Source: Pseudodesulfovibrio indicus
GTDB lineage: Bacteria > Desulfobacterota > Desulfovibrionia > Desulfovibrionales > Desulfovibrionaceae
Direction of reading: 5' to 3'
Assembly: GCF_001563225.1 (NCBI RefSeq)
Contig: NZ_CP014206.1
Location: 868,001-932,000 of the forward strand
Length of the DNA: 64,000 nt
Shown piece after piece: positions 36,783 to 46,192 of the stretch. A program made the position numbers and the translations under genes. Under the pieces are notes generated by a model. The model saw only the letters and a list, made by a program, of their open reading frames with translations, did no database searches and was not told the DNA's origin. Positions within the stretch are counted from its first letter, which is position 1, and each line of letters begins with the position of its first letter.

Positions 36783-37283
36783 ATGCCGACCTTTGTTAAC
36801 CCGGAAAAATGTGACGGCTGCAAGGGTGGCGAAAAGACCGCTTGCATGTACATTTGCCCCAACGATCTGATGATCCTGGATCCGGCCGAAATGCGCGCCT
36901 ACAACCAGGAACCGTCCGCCTGCTGGGAATGTTACTCTTGCGTGAAGATTTGCCCCCAGGGCGCTATTGAAGCCCGTCCGTACGCCGACTTCGCCCCCAT
37001 GGGTGGTACCTCCATCCCGATGCGTTCCGCTGAGGACATCATGTGGACCATCAAATTCCGTAATGGCAGCGTGAAGCGTTTCAAGTTCCCCATCCGCACC
37101 ACCGCTGAAGGTTCCATCAAGCCCTTCGACGGCAAGCCCGAACCCGGCGATCTGGACTCCGAGCTCCTGTTCACCGAGTCCGAGCTGGTCGCTCCCAAGG
37201 CTACCGCCATGGAAGAGGCGTCCGTCACCGACGCCGACCTGAAGAAAGAGTGGAAGATGGAAGACTACGCCTCCCTGGTCTAG
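36783..37283 (+). CDS. aprB: APS reductase subunit beta (iron-sulfur)
   Basis: The 166-aa ferredoxin-like subunit relays electrons to the AprA flavin. Its two cluster motifs are CDGCKGGEKTACMYICP and CWECYSCVKICP; the first has the long spacing typical of AprB. The C-terminal tail wraps AprA in known structures. It has a strong AGGAGGAG site and is followed by aprA after 65 bp. Confidence 0.98.
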   Translation: MPTFVNPEKCDGCKGGEKTACMYICPNDLMILDPAEMRAYNQEPSACWECYSCVKICPQGAIEARPYADFAPMGGTSIPMRSAEDIMWTIKFRNGSVKRFKFPIRTTAEGSIKPFDGKPEPGDLDSELLFTESELVAPKATAMEEASVTDADLKKEWKMEDYASLV

Positions 37284-37348
37284 TACCAGCCGGCGTAACC
37301 TTGTCTGTTTAGACTACTTGAATCACGTAAAATACTAGGAGAAATATT

Positions 37349-39346
37349 ATGCCTCTGCTTCCCATCAAAGAAGCTTCCAAGGGTGTTGCTCTCGCCGAGC
37401 CGGAAATCATCGAAAAAACCGTTGATATCCTCATGGTCGGCGGCGGCATGGGTAACTGCGGTGCCGCTTTCGAAGCCGTGCGTTGGGCCGACAAGGTCGA
37501 TCCTTCCATCAAGATCGAACTCTGCGACAAGGCCGCTCTGGAGCGCTCCGGCGCTGTTGCCCAGGGTCTGTCCGCCATCAACACCTACTGCGGTGACAAC
37601 GATGTCGACGACTACGTCCGCATGGTCCGCACCGACCTCATGGGCATCGTCCGCGAAGACCTGATCTTCGACCTGGGCCGCCACGTTGATGATTCCGTCC
37701 ACCTCTTCGAAGAATGGGGCCTCCCCGTTTGGGTCAAGAAAGACGGCAAGAACCTCGACGGCGCCAAGGCCAAGGCCGAAGGCCTCGCCATCCGCAACGG
37801 CGCTGCTCCGGTCCGCTCCGGCCGCTGGCAGATCATGATCAACGGTGAGTCCTACAAGTGCATCGTTGCTGAAGCCGCCAAGAACGCCCTGGGTGAAGAC
37901 CGCTACGTCGAGCGCGTGTTCATCGTCAAGATGCTCCTGGATGCCAACGAGCCCAACCGCATCGCCGGTGCCGTCGGCTTCTCCACCCGTGAGAACAAAG
38001 TCTACGTCTACAAGTGCAACGCTGCCGTTGTCGCTTGTGGTGGTGCCGTTAACGTGTACCGTCCCCGCTCCACTGGTGAGGGCATGGGCCGCGCCTGGTA
38101 CCCCGTTTGGAACGCTGGTTCCACCTACACCATGGTTGCCCAGGTTGGCGGCGAAATGACCATGATGGAAAACCGCTTCGTCCCGGCCCGCTTCAAAGAC
38201 GGTTACGGCCCGGTCGGCGCCTGGTTCCTCCTGTTCAAGGCCAAAGCCACCAACTACAAGGGTGAGGACTACTGCGAGACCAACCGCGCCATGCTGAAGC
38301 CTTACGAGGATCGCGGCTACGCCAAGGGTCACATCATCCCCACCTGCCTGCGTAACCACATGATGCTCCGTGAAATGCGTGAAGGCCGCGGCCCGATCTT
38401 CATGGACACCAAGACCGCCCTGCTGTCCACCGTCAACGGCGACCTGTCCGGTCCCGAGTGGAAGCACCTCGAGTCCGAGGCTTGGGAAGACTTCCTCGAC
38501 ATGTGCGTCGGCCAGGCCAACCTGTGGGCCGCCACCAACTGCGCTCCCGAGGATCGCGGTTCCGAGATCATGCCCACCGAGCCTTACCTCCTGGGTTCCC
38601 ACTCCGGTTGCTGCGGCATCTGGGTTTCCGGTCCGGACGAGCCCTGGGTCCCCGAGTCCTACAAGGTCAAAGCCGACAACGGCAAGGTCTACAACCGTAT
38701 GACCACCGTTAACGGCCTGTGGACCTGCGCTGACGGCGTCGGCGCTTCCGGCCACAAGTTCTCCTCCGGTTCCCACGCTGAAGGCCGCATCGTCGGCAAG
38801 CAGATGGTCCGTTGGGTTGTCGACCACAAGGACTTCACCCCGACCCTGAAGGAAAACGCTGCCGACCTGGCCAAGGAAATCTACCAGCCCTGGTACACCT
38901 ACGAGGCCAACAAGGGTGGTTCCACCGATCCCGTCGTGAACCCCGCCTACATCACCCCGCACAACTTCATGATGCGCCTCATCAAGTGCACCGATGAATA
39001 CGGCGGCGGCGTCGGCACCCTGTACATGACCTCCAAGGCTCTGCTGAACACCGGCTTCTGGCTGCTCGGCATGATGGAAGAAGATTCCCACAAGCTCGCC
39101 GCTCGTGACCTGCACGAACTGATGCGCTGCTGGGAACAGTTCCACCGCCTGTGGACCGTCCGCCTGCACATGCAGCACATCGAGTTCCGCGAGGAATCCC
39201 GTTACCCGGGCTTCTACTACCGCGGCGACTTCATGGGCCTGGACGACTCCAAGTGGAAGTGCTTCGTTAACTCCAAGTACGATCCCGCCACTGGCGTGAC
39301 CACCATCTTCAAGAAGCCCTACGTCAAGATCATCCCCGACGCCTAA
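37349..39346 (+). CDS. aprA: APS reductase subunit alpha (flavin)
   Basis: The 665-aa FAD subunit reduces APS to sulfite and AMP. The FAD-binding start MVGGGMGNCGAAFEAVRWAD is present, and later conserved segments include CGGAVNVYRPRS, WYPVWNAGSTY, NRFVPARFKDGYGPVGAW and SHSGCCGIW. The length equals that of Desulfovibrio AprA. Codon use is strongly biased, as in highly expressed genes. An AGGAG site precedes the ATG. Confidence 0.98.
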   Translation: MPLLPIKEASKGVALAEPEIIEKTVDILMVGGGMGNCGAAFEAVRWADKVDPSIKIELCDKAALERSGAVAQGLSAINTYCGDNDVDDYVRMVRTDLMGIVREDLIFDLGRHVDDSVHLFEEWGLPVWVKKDGKNLDGAKAKAEGLAIRNGAAPVRSGRWQIMINGESYKCIVAEAAKNALGEDRYVERVFIVKMLLDANEPNRIAGAVGFSTRENKVYVYKCNAAVVACGGAVNVYRPRSTGEGMGRAWYPVWNAGSTYTMVAQVGGEMTMMENRFVPARFKDGYGPVGAWFLLFKAKATNYKGEDYCETNRAMLKPYEDRGYAKGHIIPTCLRNHMMLREMREGRGPIFMDTKTALLSTVNGDLSGPEWKHLESEAWEDFLDMCVGQANLWAATNCAPEDRGSEIMPTEPYLLGSHSGCCGIWVSGPDEPWVPESYKVKADNGKVYNRMTTVNGLWTCADGVGASGHKFSSGSHAEGRIVGKQMVRWVVDHKDFTPTLKENAADLAKEIYQPWYTYEANKGGSTDPVVNPAYITPHNFMMRLIKCTDEYGGGVGTLYMTSKALLNTGFWLLGMMEEDSHKLAARDLHELMRCWEQFHRLWTVRLHMQHIEFREESRYPGFYYRGDFMGLDDSKWKCFVNSKYDPATGVTTIFKKPYVKIIPDA

Positions 39347-39366
39347 GCTTAGGTAATGATCACCCC

Positions 39367-39470
39367 GTGTCCGCGGGCCCCCGGCCCGCGGACACTTTCA
39401 AATTTCCGGGGCTAAAATGGTCTGAATCCGGGCCGGGAACGGGCTCCCGGTCCGGGTTTAGGCCATTTTT
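39367..39470 (+). terminator. two hairpins between aprA and qmoA
   Basis: GTGTCCGCGGGC...GCCCGCGGACAC (39367-39395) is followed by a longer hairpin (about 39414-39466) whose outer stem AAAATGG/CCATTTT runs into TTTTTTGG. The second is a good terminator. No promoter is seen in the 26 bp before the qmoA ribosome binding site, so partial read-through is likely. Confidence 0.75.
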
Positions 39471-39509
39471 TGGCTTGAGCCTCAACTTTATTCGGGAGGA
39501 GTTAAGAGA

Positions 39510-40745
39510 ATGTCGAATAACAGTATTCTCGTCGTAGGCGGGGGATTCGCAGGAATCACCGCCGCCCTCGAAGCCGCCGAAGTCGGCTACGAGGTGTACA
39601 TCGTTGAAACCAATCCCTACCTCGGTGGACGGGTTGCACAGCTGAATCAGTATTTTCCCAAGCTGTGTCCCCCTTCCTGCGGTCTGGAGATTCAGTTCCA
39701 GCGCATCAAAAACAACCCCAAAGTCAAAGTCATCACCATGGCTGACGTCGCGTCCGTGTCCGGTTCCGCCGGCAACTACGACGTGAAGATCACCCAGCGT
39801 CCCCGTTACGTGAACGAGCGGTGTACCGCCTGCGGCGAATGCGAGAAGGCCACCTCCACCAAGGTCACTTCCGAGTTCGATTTCGGCACCGGCACCCGCG
39901 GTCTGGCCTACAAGACCCATCCGTTCATGTTCCCCATGCGCTATGTGGTGGACGCCGAAAACGCGTCCGAGACCGAACTGGCCGCCATCAAGAACGCCTG
40001 TCCGTACGACGCGGTCGTCACCGACGACGCGCCCAAGACCATCGACCTGGCCGTCGGCGCCATCGTCGTGGCCACCGGCTGGAAGCCCTATGATGCATCG
40101 AATCTGACCAACCTCGGCGGGGGCAAGCTGAAGAACGTGGTCACCAACATGCAGTTCGAGCGTCTGTGCGCCCCCAACGGCCCCACCGGCGGCAAGATCC
40201 AGCGTCCTTCCGACGGCGCCGAGCCCAAGAAGATCGCCTTTGTCCAGTGTGCCGGGTCCCGCGACCAGAACCACCTGAACTACTGTTCCTACATCTGCTG
40301 CATGGCCTCGCTCAAGCATGTCCGCTACGTCCGGGAACGTTCCGACGCCAGCGCAACGATCTACTACATCGATCTGCGCACCCCCGGCCGCTACGACAAG
40401 TTCAAGTCCATCACCGAGGCTGACGACAAGCTCAGCCTGGTCAAGGGCAAGGTCGCCGGCATCGTCGAAGACGCCGCAGGCAACCCGATCGTCACCGTGG
40501 AAAACGCGCTCACCGGCATCAAGACCGACGAGAAATACGACCTGGTCGTCCTGGCCACCGGCATGCAGCCCAGCTGCGCAGGCCTGCAGGCCCCGGCCGG
40601 TTCCATCGACGCTGACGGTTTCGTCATTGACGGCGAAGGCATCATCGCCGCCGGTTGCGCCAAGCAGCCCCTTGACGTCATGAAGACCGCCCAGTCCGGC
40701 ACCGCTGCCGCGATGAAGGCGATTCAAACCGTGGTAGGGAGGTAA
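39510..40745 (+). CDS. qmoA: QmoA, HdrA-like flavoprotein
   Basis: The 411-aa FAD subunit resembles heterodisulfide reductase A: VVGGGFAGITAALEAAEVGY at the N-terminus, GGRVAQLNQYFPKLCPPSCG, then a CTACGEC cysteine cluster and VQCAGSRDQNHLNYCSYIC. With QmoB and QmoC it links menaquinol to AprBA. A GGGAGGAG site precedes the start, and qmoB follows after only 3 bp. Confidence 0.96.
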   Translation: MSNNSILVVGGGFAGITAALEAAEVGYEVYIVETNPYLGGRVAQLNQYFPKLCPPSCGLEIQFQRIKNNPKVKVITMADVASVSGSAGNYDVKITQRPRYVNERCTACGECEKATSTKVTSEFDFGTGTRGLAYKTHPFMFPMRYVVDAENASETELAAIKNACPYDAVVTDDAPKTIDLAVGAIVVATGWKPYDASNLTNLGGGKLKNVVTNMQFERLCAPNGPTGGKIQRPSDGAEPKKIAFVQCAGSRDQNHLNYCSYICCMASLKHVRYVRERSDASATIYYIDLRTPGRYDKFKSITEADDKLSLVKGKVAGIVEDAAGNPIVTVENALTGIKTDEKYDLVVLATGMQPSCAGLQAPAGSIDADGFVIDGEGIIAAGCAKQPLDVMKTAQSGTAAAMKAIQTVVGR

Positions 40746-40748
40746 CAA

Positions 40749-43031
40749 ATGGCTGAAAAGCTTGGAGTATATATCTGTGGAGGCTGCGACATCGGGGCCA
40801 ATCTCGATGTCGACGCGCTGGCGGCGTTCACTGCCAACGGCAAACACTCCTCCGTCGTTGCCGTGGCCAAGTCCAACCCGGTGCTCTGCAGCCCGGAAGG
40901 CAAGGCCATGATCGAGGCCGATATCGCTGAACAGGGCCTGGACGGCGTGGTTTGCTGCGCCTGTTCCCCCCGCGCCAAGTGGGACGTCTTCAAGTTCGGC
41001 GACAAAGTCCAGGTGGAACGCGTGTCCCTGCGCGAGCAGTGCGTGTGGTCCTACCAGGAAGATCCCCAATTCCCTGGCCAGATGGAAGTCATCGCCAAGG
41101 ATTACTGCAACATGGGAATCATCAAGCTGGCCAACAGCCGGATTCCCGCGCCGGAACTGCCCGACGCCTTCAAGACCATCCTGGTCGTGGGCGGCGGCTT
41201 CACCGGCCTGAACGCGGCGCTCAACGCCGCCAGCCTCGGCTACCCGGTCATCCTGGTTGAAAAGGCCGACACCCTGGGCGGCAAGGCTGCCACCATGTAC
41301 AAGTCCTTCCCGCTGGGCGCTCCCTTCTCGGACCGCGAGCAGGAAATCAACATCAAGGACCTGATCGCCAAGGTCGAGGCCAACGACAAGATCAAGGTCA
41401 TCACCGGCGCGACCATCGAGTCCCTGGCCGGCGCTCCGGCCCAGTACAAGGCCACCGTGGCTGGCGAGGTCTACGAGATCGGCGCCGTGGTCATGGCCAC
41501 CGGCTGGGTTCCCGGCAAGACCAAGTTCCTGGCCCCGCTGGGTTACGGGACCATCAAGAACGTGGTCACCGCCGCAGAGTTCGAGGCCATGGCCGCCAAC
41601 GGCGGCATCAAGACCGCCGACGGCAAGACCCCGTCCTCCGTGGCCTTCATCGTCGACACCTCCCTGCTCATGAAGGGCGTGAAGTACGGCGCCTGCGGCG
41701 AAGCCTGCGAGGCTCCCGAGGACATGCCGTGCAAGGAAGATGACGAGTCCGAATGCGCCGAAGCGTGCGAGACCTTCCAGTACGCCGACAAGGAATCCGC
41801 CAAGCACCTGGCCTACTCCTCCGAGCTGACCTCCCTGGTCGCCCTGAAGCAGGCCAACTACGTGCGCGAGCTGGCTCCCGACGCCGTGGCCTACGTGATC
41901 TACGATCACATGATGGTCCCGGGCATCAACGAGAAGTACTACCAGGCCGCCCAGGACGATCCGGGCGTCATGCTGACCAAGGGCACCGTCACCGGCGTGT
42001 CCGAGGCCGGTTCCGCCGTGGTCGTCAAGGCCAAGAACACCCTGCTCGGTGCCGACGTCGAGCTGATCGCCGACATGGTCGTGGTCCCCACCGCCATCGT
42101 CCCGACCACCGCCGCCAACCCGACCATGAACTTCGTCTACCGCCAGGGCCCGGCCTTCCCGGATCTGGAGCTGTTCGACGGGTTTGCCGATTCCAACTAC
42201 ATCTGCTTCCCGTATGAAACCCGCCGCACGGGCGTCTACGCCGCCGGTTGCGTGCGTCAGCCCATGGGTCTCGGCCTCGCCGCCGAAGACGCCGCCGGTG
42301 CCGCCCTCAAGGCGATCCAGTGCATCGAGTCCGCCAACCGCGGCATGGCCGTGCATCCCCGCTCCGGCGACCTGAGCTTCCCCGAGTTCAACTTCATGCG
42401 CTGCACCCAGTGCAAGCGCTGCACCGAGGAATGCCCGTTCGGCGCCCTGGACGACGACGAGAAGGGAACGCCGCTGCCGAACCCGACCCGCTGCCGCCGC
42501 TGCGGTACCTGCATGGGTGCCTGCCCGGAGCGCGTCATCAGCTTCGCCAACTACGGCATCAGCCAGATCGGCCAGGCCATCAAGGAAGTGAAGGTTCCCG
42601 ACACCCTGGACGCCGGCGGTCCCCGCATCATCGTCCTGTGCTGCGAAAACGACGCCTACCCGGCCCTGGACATGGCTGCCATGCGCGGCAAGTCCTGGTC
42701 CCCGTATGTCCGCTTCCTGCCGGTGCGCTGCCTCGGCTCGGTCAACGCCATCTGGGTTGCCGACGCCATGTCCAAGGGCGTTGACGGCGTGATGATGCTC
42801 GGCTGCAAGTACGGCGACGACTACCAGTGCCACTTCGTCAAGGGTTCCGAGCTGTGCAACCGCCGCAAGGAAAACATCGCGGAGTCCCTGGGACGCCTCG
42901 GTGTCGAGCCCGAACGCGTCGAGCAGTACGAGGTCTCCATCGACATGTACGACAAGGTGCCGGCCATGATCGATGAGTTCGTCGAGAACATCACCACCAA
43001 CTTCGGCCCCAACCCGTTCAAGGGTTACTAG
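40749..43031 (+). CDS. qmoB: QmoB, HdrA/MvhD-like flavoprotein
   Basis: The 760-aa subunit has an N-terminal VYICGGCDIGANLD segment, a GGGFTGLNAALNAASLGYPV FAD fold, two ferredoxin clusters (CTQCKRCTEECPFG and CRRCGTCMGACPERV, about residues 555-600) and a C-terminal MvhD-like domain (CCENDAYPALDMAAM). Residues about 317-342 carry a compact acidic insert with five cysteines spaced C-x3-C-x7-C-x7-C-x3-C, which I do not recognise as a standard cluster motif. It could take part in electron bifurcation or confurcation with AprBA. It is tightly spaced between qmoA and qmoC. Confidence 0.96.
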   Translation: MAEKLGVYICGGCDIGANLDVDALAAFTANGKHSSVVAVAKSNPVLCSPEGKAMIEADIAEQGLDGVVCCACSPRAKWDVFKFGDKVQVERVSLREQCVWSYQEDPQFPGQMEVIAKDYCNMGIIKLANSRIPAPELPDAFKTILVVGGGFTGLNAALNAASLGYPVILVEKADTLGGKAATMYKSFPLGAPFSDREQEINIKDLIAKVEANDKIKVITGATIESLAGAPAQYKATVAGEVYEIGAVVMATGWVPGKTKFLAPLGYGTIKNVVTAAEFEAMAANGGIKTADGKTPSSVAFIVDTSLLMKGVKYGACGEACEAPEDMPCKEDDESECAEACETFQYADKESAKHLAYSSELTSLVALKQANYVRELAPDAVAYVIYDHMMVPGINEKYYQAAQDDPGVMLTKGTVTGVSEAGSAVVVKAKNTLLGADVELIADMVVVPTAIVPTTAANPTMNFVYRQGPAFPDLELFDGFADSNYICFPYETRRTGVYAAGCVRQPMGLGLAAEDAAGAALKAIQCIESANRGMAVHPRSGDLSFPEFNFMRCTQCKRCTEECPFGALDDDEKGTPLPNPTRCRRCGTCMGACPERVISFANYGISQIGQAIKEVKVPDTLDAGGPRIIVLCCENDAYPALDMAAMRGKSWSPYVRFLPVRCLGSVNAIWVADAMSKGVDGVMMLGCKYGDDYQCHFVKGSELCNRRKENIAESLGRLGVEPERVEQYEVSIDMYDKVPAMIDEFVENITTNFGPNPFKGY

Positions 43032-43041
43032 GAGGTACGGC

Positions 43042-44313
43042 ATGTCTAATACCGTCAAGGTACAACCGGACCTTAAGTTCGTTAAAGAGTTGCAGGCCGT
43101 GGGCGGCGACTCCCTGAAGAAGTGCTACCAGTGCGCCACCTGCTCGGTGGTCTGTCCGCTGTCCCCGGCCGACAGCCCGTACCCCCGCAAGGAGATGGTC
43201 TGGGCCCAGTGGGGTCTCAAGGACCGCCTGGTCAACGATATCGACATCTGGCTGTGCCACAACTGCGGCACCTGCTCCAACCTGTGCCCCCGCGGCGCCA
43301 AGCCGGGCGACCTGCTGTCCGCCCTGCGCAACATGGCCTACCGCAACCTGGCTCCGCTGCCGATCATCGGCAAGCTGATGTCCAGCTCCAGCGGCATGCT
43401 GCCCCTGGCCGCCATTCCGGCGATCATCTACGGCATCATCTGGGTCATCATGGCCGGCGTCACCGGTTCCGCCTTCCCGACCTTCGAGTTCGACCACGCC
43501 ACCCATGCGTGGAAGGCCGTTGAGGACGGCGTGATCGCCTTCGGCGGCCTGTTCCCCGGCGACTACACCATCGACCCGATCTTCGGTGCGGTCTTCCTGT
43601 TCATGCTCTGGGGCTTCTACGCGGGCGTCCGGAACATGCTCAAGGCGTTCGATGCGCAGCCCAAGACCTTCATCGTGGGCCGCAAGGACGAACCCTGCTT
43701 CATCTCCTGCCTGATCGACACGGTTAAGTACGAGATCCTGCAGCACACCCAGTTCAACGACTGCAACGACGAAGACGCGGACGAGCTGGACGCCAAGCGC
43801 GCCGGCGGGCACAAGATGCTCATGTACGCCTTCATCTGCCTGATGATCGTCACCGGCGTGGTGGCCACCGGCCACTGGGGCGGCTGGTTCCTGCGCAAGA
43901 TCGGCGTCGAAGGGTTGGGCAACATCGTGTCCGCCATCGGCCACACCCCCATGCCGCTGTGGTCCCCGGTCAAGCTCCTCGCCTACGTGGGCGCGGGCCT
44001 GGGCATCTACGGCCTCATGGCGCTGACCAAGCGCCGCGTGAACCTCGATCAGGCCAAGCAGTCCTCCAGCTGGTACGACTGGTACCTGCTGACCCTTATC
44101 TGGACCATCTTCCTGACCGGCGTCGGCGCCCTGGTGTTCCGTGTCCTGGGCGTGGCCGTGCTGGCCTACCCCGTGTACTACGTGCACCTGATCGGCGTGT
44201 TCATGCTGCTCGCATACCTGCCGTGGTCCAAGCTGGGCCACCTGGTTTACCGTACCGTGGCCCTGTCCTACGCCAAGAAGATTGGCCGCATCCCCATGGG
44301 CGCCGACAAATAG
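43042..44313 (+). CDS. qmoC: QmoC, ferredoxin-heme b membrane subunit
   Basis: The 423-aa subunit joins an HdrC-like domain with two CxxCxxCxxxCP-type sets (CYQCATCSVVCPLSP; CHNCGTCSNLCPRG) to a HdrE/NarI-like membrane part with about six helices and His residues for heme b. It takes electrons from menaquinol and anchors Qmo. The start at 43042 follows a GGAGG site 10 bp after the qmoB stop; an in-frame Met at 42973 lies inside qmoB. Confidence 0.95.
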   Translation: MSNTVKVQPDLKFVKELQAVGGDSLKKCYQCATCSVVCPLSPADSPYPRKEMVWAQWGLKDRLVNDIDIWLCHNCGTCSNLCPRGAKPGDLLSALRNMAYRNLAPLPIIGKLMSSSSGMLPLAAIPAIIYGIIWVIMAGVTGSAFPTFEFDHATHAWKAVEDGVIAFGGLFPGDYTIDPIFGAVFLFMLWGFYAGVRNMLKAFDAQPKTFIVGRKDEPCFISCLIDTVKYEILQHTQFNDCNDEDADELDAKRAGGHKMLMYAFICLMIVTGVVATGHWGGWFLRKIGVEGLGNIVSAIGHTPMPLWSPVKLLAYVGAGLGIYGLMALTKRRVNLDQAKQSSSWYDWYLLTLIWTIFLTGVGALVFRVLGVAVLAYPVYYVHLIGVFMLLAYLPWSKLGHLVYRTVALSYAKKIGRIPMGADK

Positions 44314-44364
44314 TCGCCTGGGTGAACATACAAAACGAAGCTTACTTAGTTAAGGAGGCATCAA

Positions 44365-45015
44365 ATGGCTGAAGCTAAGGTTTTCCCCATGAACGCTTTC
44401 GTGTCTGTGCTGCGCGGCGAAGCCGCCGACCAGACTCAGCTCGATATGCTGGCTTACATCACCCAGGCTGAAACTCTGGACGCGGACGTCGCCCCCGTGG
44501 CGCAGGCCCTGTCCAAAGCCTGGATCTACGAACAGGAACCCGGCCTGACCGCCTATGCCGAAGGCGACATCGCCAAGCTCGGCAGCCAGGTGAAGATCGA
44601 GGCCCTGCCCGAGGGCGAGGCCGCTCGCGCCCAGGCCGTGCTGAACATCCTGGCCGCCCTGAAGGCGGACAATGCCGCCCTCAAGGCCCAGGTCGAGAAG
44701 CTCGAGGCTGAGAAAAAGGAACTGGCCGCCAAGATCGGCCCCATGGAAGCCAAGATCAAGACCATCGACGCCCAGAACGCTGCGGGCGAGCAGAAGGTCA
44801 CCGTGGCCTCCACCAAACTCGACGAAATGACCAAGAAGCTGAACGACCTGATGGCCGAAGTGGAAAAGGTCAAGAGCCAGGGCGTGGTCGTCGCTGGCGT
44901 GGCCGGCGCTGCCGGTGACGCGGGCGCTGCCGCTCCGTCCGACGGCCCGGTCGTCGGCGGCGAGCCCGAGCCCGACTTCGGTCTGGGTGGCGACGCCTTC
45001 GGTGGCGACTGGTAG
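44365..45015 (+). CDS. QmoD-like protein of the apr-qmo locus
   Basis: The 216-aa protein is soluble, with a central coiled coil (about residues 95-170, Lys/Glu/Ala heptads) and a Gly/Pro/Asp-rich tail ending in GGDAFGGDW. Position directly after qmoC and before a strong terminator matches the gene reported as qmoD in D. vulgaris. Its role there is not well defined. It is probably co-transcribed with qmoABC. A short Trp-ending tail may dock on a partner, by inference. Confidence 0.78.
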   Translation: MAEAKVFPMNAFVSVLRGEAADQTQLDMLAYITQAETLDADVAPVAQALSKAWIYEQEPGLTAYAEGDIAKLGSQVKIEALPEGEAARAQAVLNILAALKADNAALKAQVEKLEAEKKELAAKIGPMEAKIKTIDAQNAAGEQKVTVASTKLDEMTKKLNDLMAEVEKVKSQGVVVAGVAGAAGDAGAAAPSDGPVVGGEPEPDFGLGGDAFGGDW

Positions 45016-45039
45016 TCCCGGTCCATCCGACGCAAAAAC

Positions 45040-45072
45040 AAGGCCCCGCGCAAATGCGCGGGGCCTTTTTTT
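45040..45072 (+). terminator. terminator of the qmo operon
   Basis: AAGGCCCCGCGC-aaat-GCGCGGGGCCTTTTTTT: a long GC stem with a seven-T run. Confidence 0.95.
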
Positions 45073-45088
45073 GCGTCTCGCCCCGGGA

Positions 45089-45231
45089 GCGTCGGCTTGA
45101 GATAGCGGGCCATCTGCGAATTTGCGCATCATGCGTCGGCTTGCGATAGCGGGCCATCTGCGAATTTTTCGAGGGGGCTTTGATCCTCACGTACCGGGCG
45201 TACGCTGCGGTCAAAGCCCCCCTCGAAAAAT
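45089..45231. repeat. direct repeat plus long inverted repeat
   Basis: A 35-bp unit (GCGTCGGCTTG...CTGCGAATTT) is present at 45089-45123 and 45133-45167 with one mismatch. The second copy runs into a 20-bp arm ATTTTTCGAGGGGGCTTTGA (45164-45183) whose complement lies at 45211-45231 with one extra C. There is no gene in 45016-45559. Confidence 0.88.
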
Positions 45232-45278
45232 CCACATCTGACCCCCTCTCCCAAGCCTCGGTACGGCGAGAGCCGCTG

Positions 45279-45380
45279 TTTGAGGGGTTTGCCCTCAAAG
45301 GTGCTCCAGGGGGCGGAGCTGGATGGGGTGGGAGCGGGCTCGGTATTAGAGAGTTGCTGTTTGAGGGCTTTGCCCTCAAA
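45279..45380. repeat. dispersed hairpin element, family 2, two copies
   Basis: TTTGAGGGGTTTGCCCTCAAA (45279-45299, 21 bp) and its near-copy at 45360-45380, each preceded by GCTGT or GCTG and followed by GG(T/C)GCTCCAGGGGG. A degenerate third copy (CTGTTTGGGGGC...) begins near 45405. Confidence 0.8.
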
Positions 45381-45559
45381 GGCGCTCCAGGGGGGGGAGA
45401 GAGTGCTGTTTGGGGGCTTGGTCCCCGTGGGCGGTTTCCGGGGCGGGGAGGGGGAGGGAGTGTTATATTTTCAGTTGGTTGAAGGGGAGGTGGGCAAGGA
45501 TGTTCCTGGATTGATTTTTGCTAAGCACAACATAAAGAAATATATGCCTAGGAGCGATT

Positions 45560-46126
45560 ATGAACATTTCAACTGACTTACTCGATTCGCCTATTGGGTT
45601 TGACAAGCTGGTCAGTCGGCCCCGGGTTGGATCCGATGAGGGCAAGGGCAATCCCTCCGGTCTGGTTACCGAGAAGGAGAAACAGCAGGAGGACTCGGTG
45701 GCCGGCGGGTTCTCCATCCCCAATGAGATGACCGAGGAGGAGCGGGCGCGGGTGGAAAGCCTCAAGGCCCTGGCCCAGCAGATAGCCTCTCAGGCCGACG
45801 GGTCCCTCGACGCCACCCAGGCCGCCCGGATCAAGGACATCCAGAAGGAGATCGGCAAGATCACCAAGATGCCCATGGGCGAAAACCTGCTGGAGAGCGC
45901 CAAGCGGCAGGCCCAGGCCAACCGGCTCGAAAAGGAACTTCAAGGCGGAAACGAGGACGATGCCGCCGCCGCGTCGGTGGACGATGCGATGTCCGCCGAA
46001 GAGAACGACCCCCTGGGCCTTGCCGGGCAACCCGGCAAGCAGATGCTGCACCAGAAGGCGTTCGTCACCTCGGTGCGGACCGCAGGCCCGGGCCTGTCCG
46101 CATCCAGTCTCAAGAGCCGCGCGTAA
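45560..46126 (+). CDS. hypothetical soluble protein
   Basis: The 188-aa protein is hydrophilic and mostly helical, rich in Glu, Ala and Gln. Its middle (about residues 60-135) looks like an amphipathic helix bundle, and both ends are low-complexity. No signal peptide, membrane segment or known motif is visible. An AGGAG site precedes the ATG at 45560. It is monocistronic, with a terminator after it. The function is unknown. Confidence 0.65.
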   Translation: MNISTDLLDSPIGFDKLVSRPRVGSDEGKGNPSGLVTEKEKQQEDSVAGGFSIPNEMTEEERARVESLKALAQQIASQADGSLDATQAARIKDIQKEIGKITKMPMGENLLESAKRQAQANRLEKELQGGNEDDAAAASVDDAMSAEENDPLGLAGQPGKQMLHQKAFVTSVRTAGPGLSASSLKSRA

Positions 46127-46163
46127 CCCGGTCCGTCACCGCTCACACCTTTGACGACCGAAA

Positions 46164-46192
46164 AAAAGCCCCTCCCGACACGGAGGGGCTTT
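46164..46192 (+). terminator. terminator after the hypothetical gene
   Basis: AAAGCCCCTCC-cgacac-GGAGGGGCTTT; A-rich and T-rich flanks allow activity on both strands. Confidence 0.85.

Noticed and set aside
39360..43058. 1232-codon open frame on the minus strand opposite qmoA-qmoB
   Set aside because: It is a shadow of GC-rich, strongly codon-biased genes. The protein is a Gly/Val/Asp/His-rich repeat of no family and spans two real genes.
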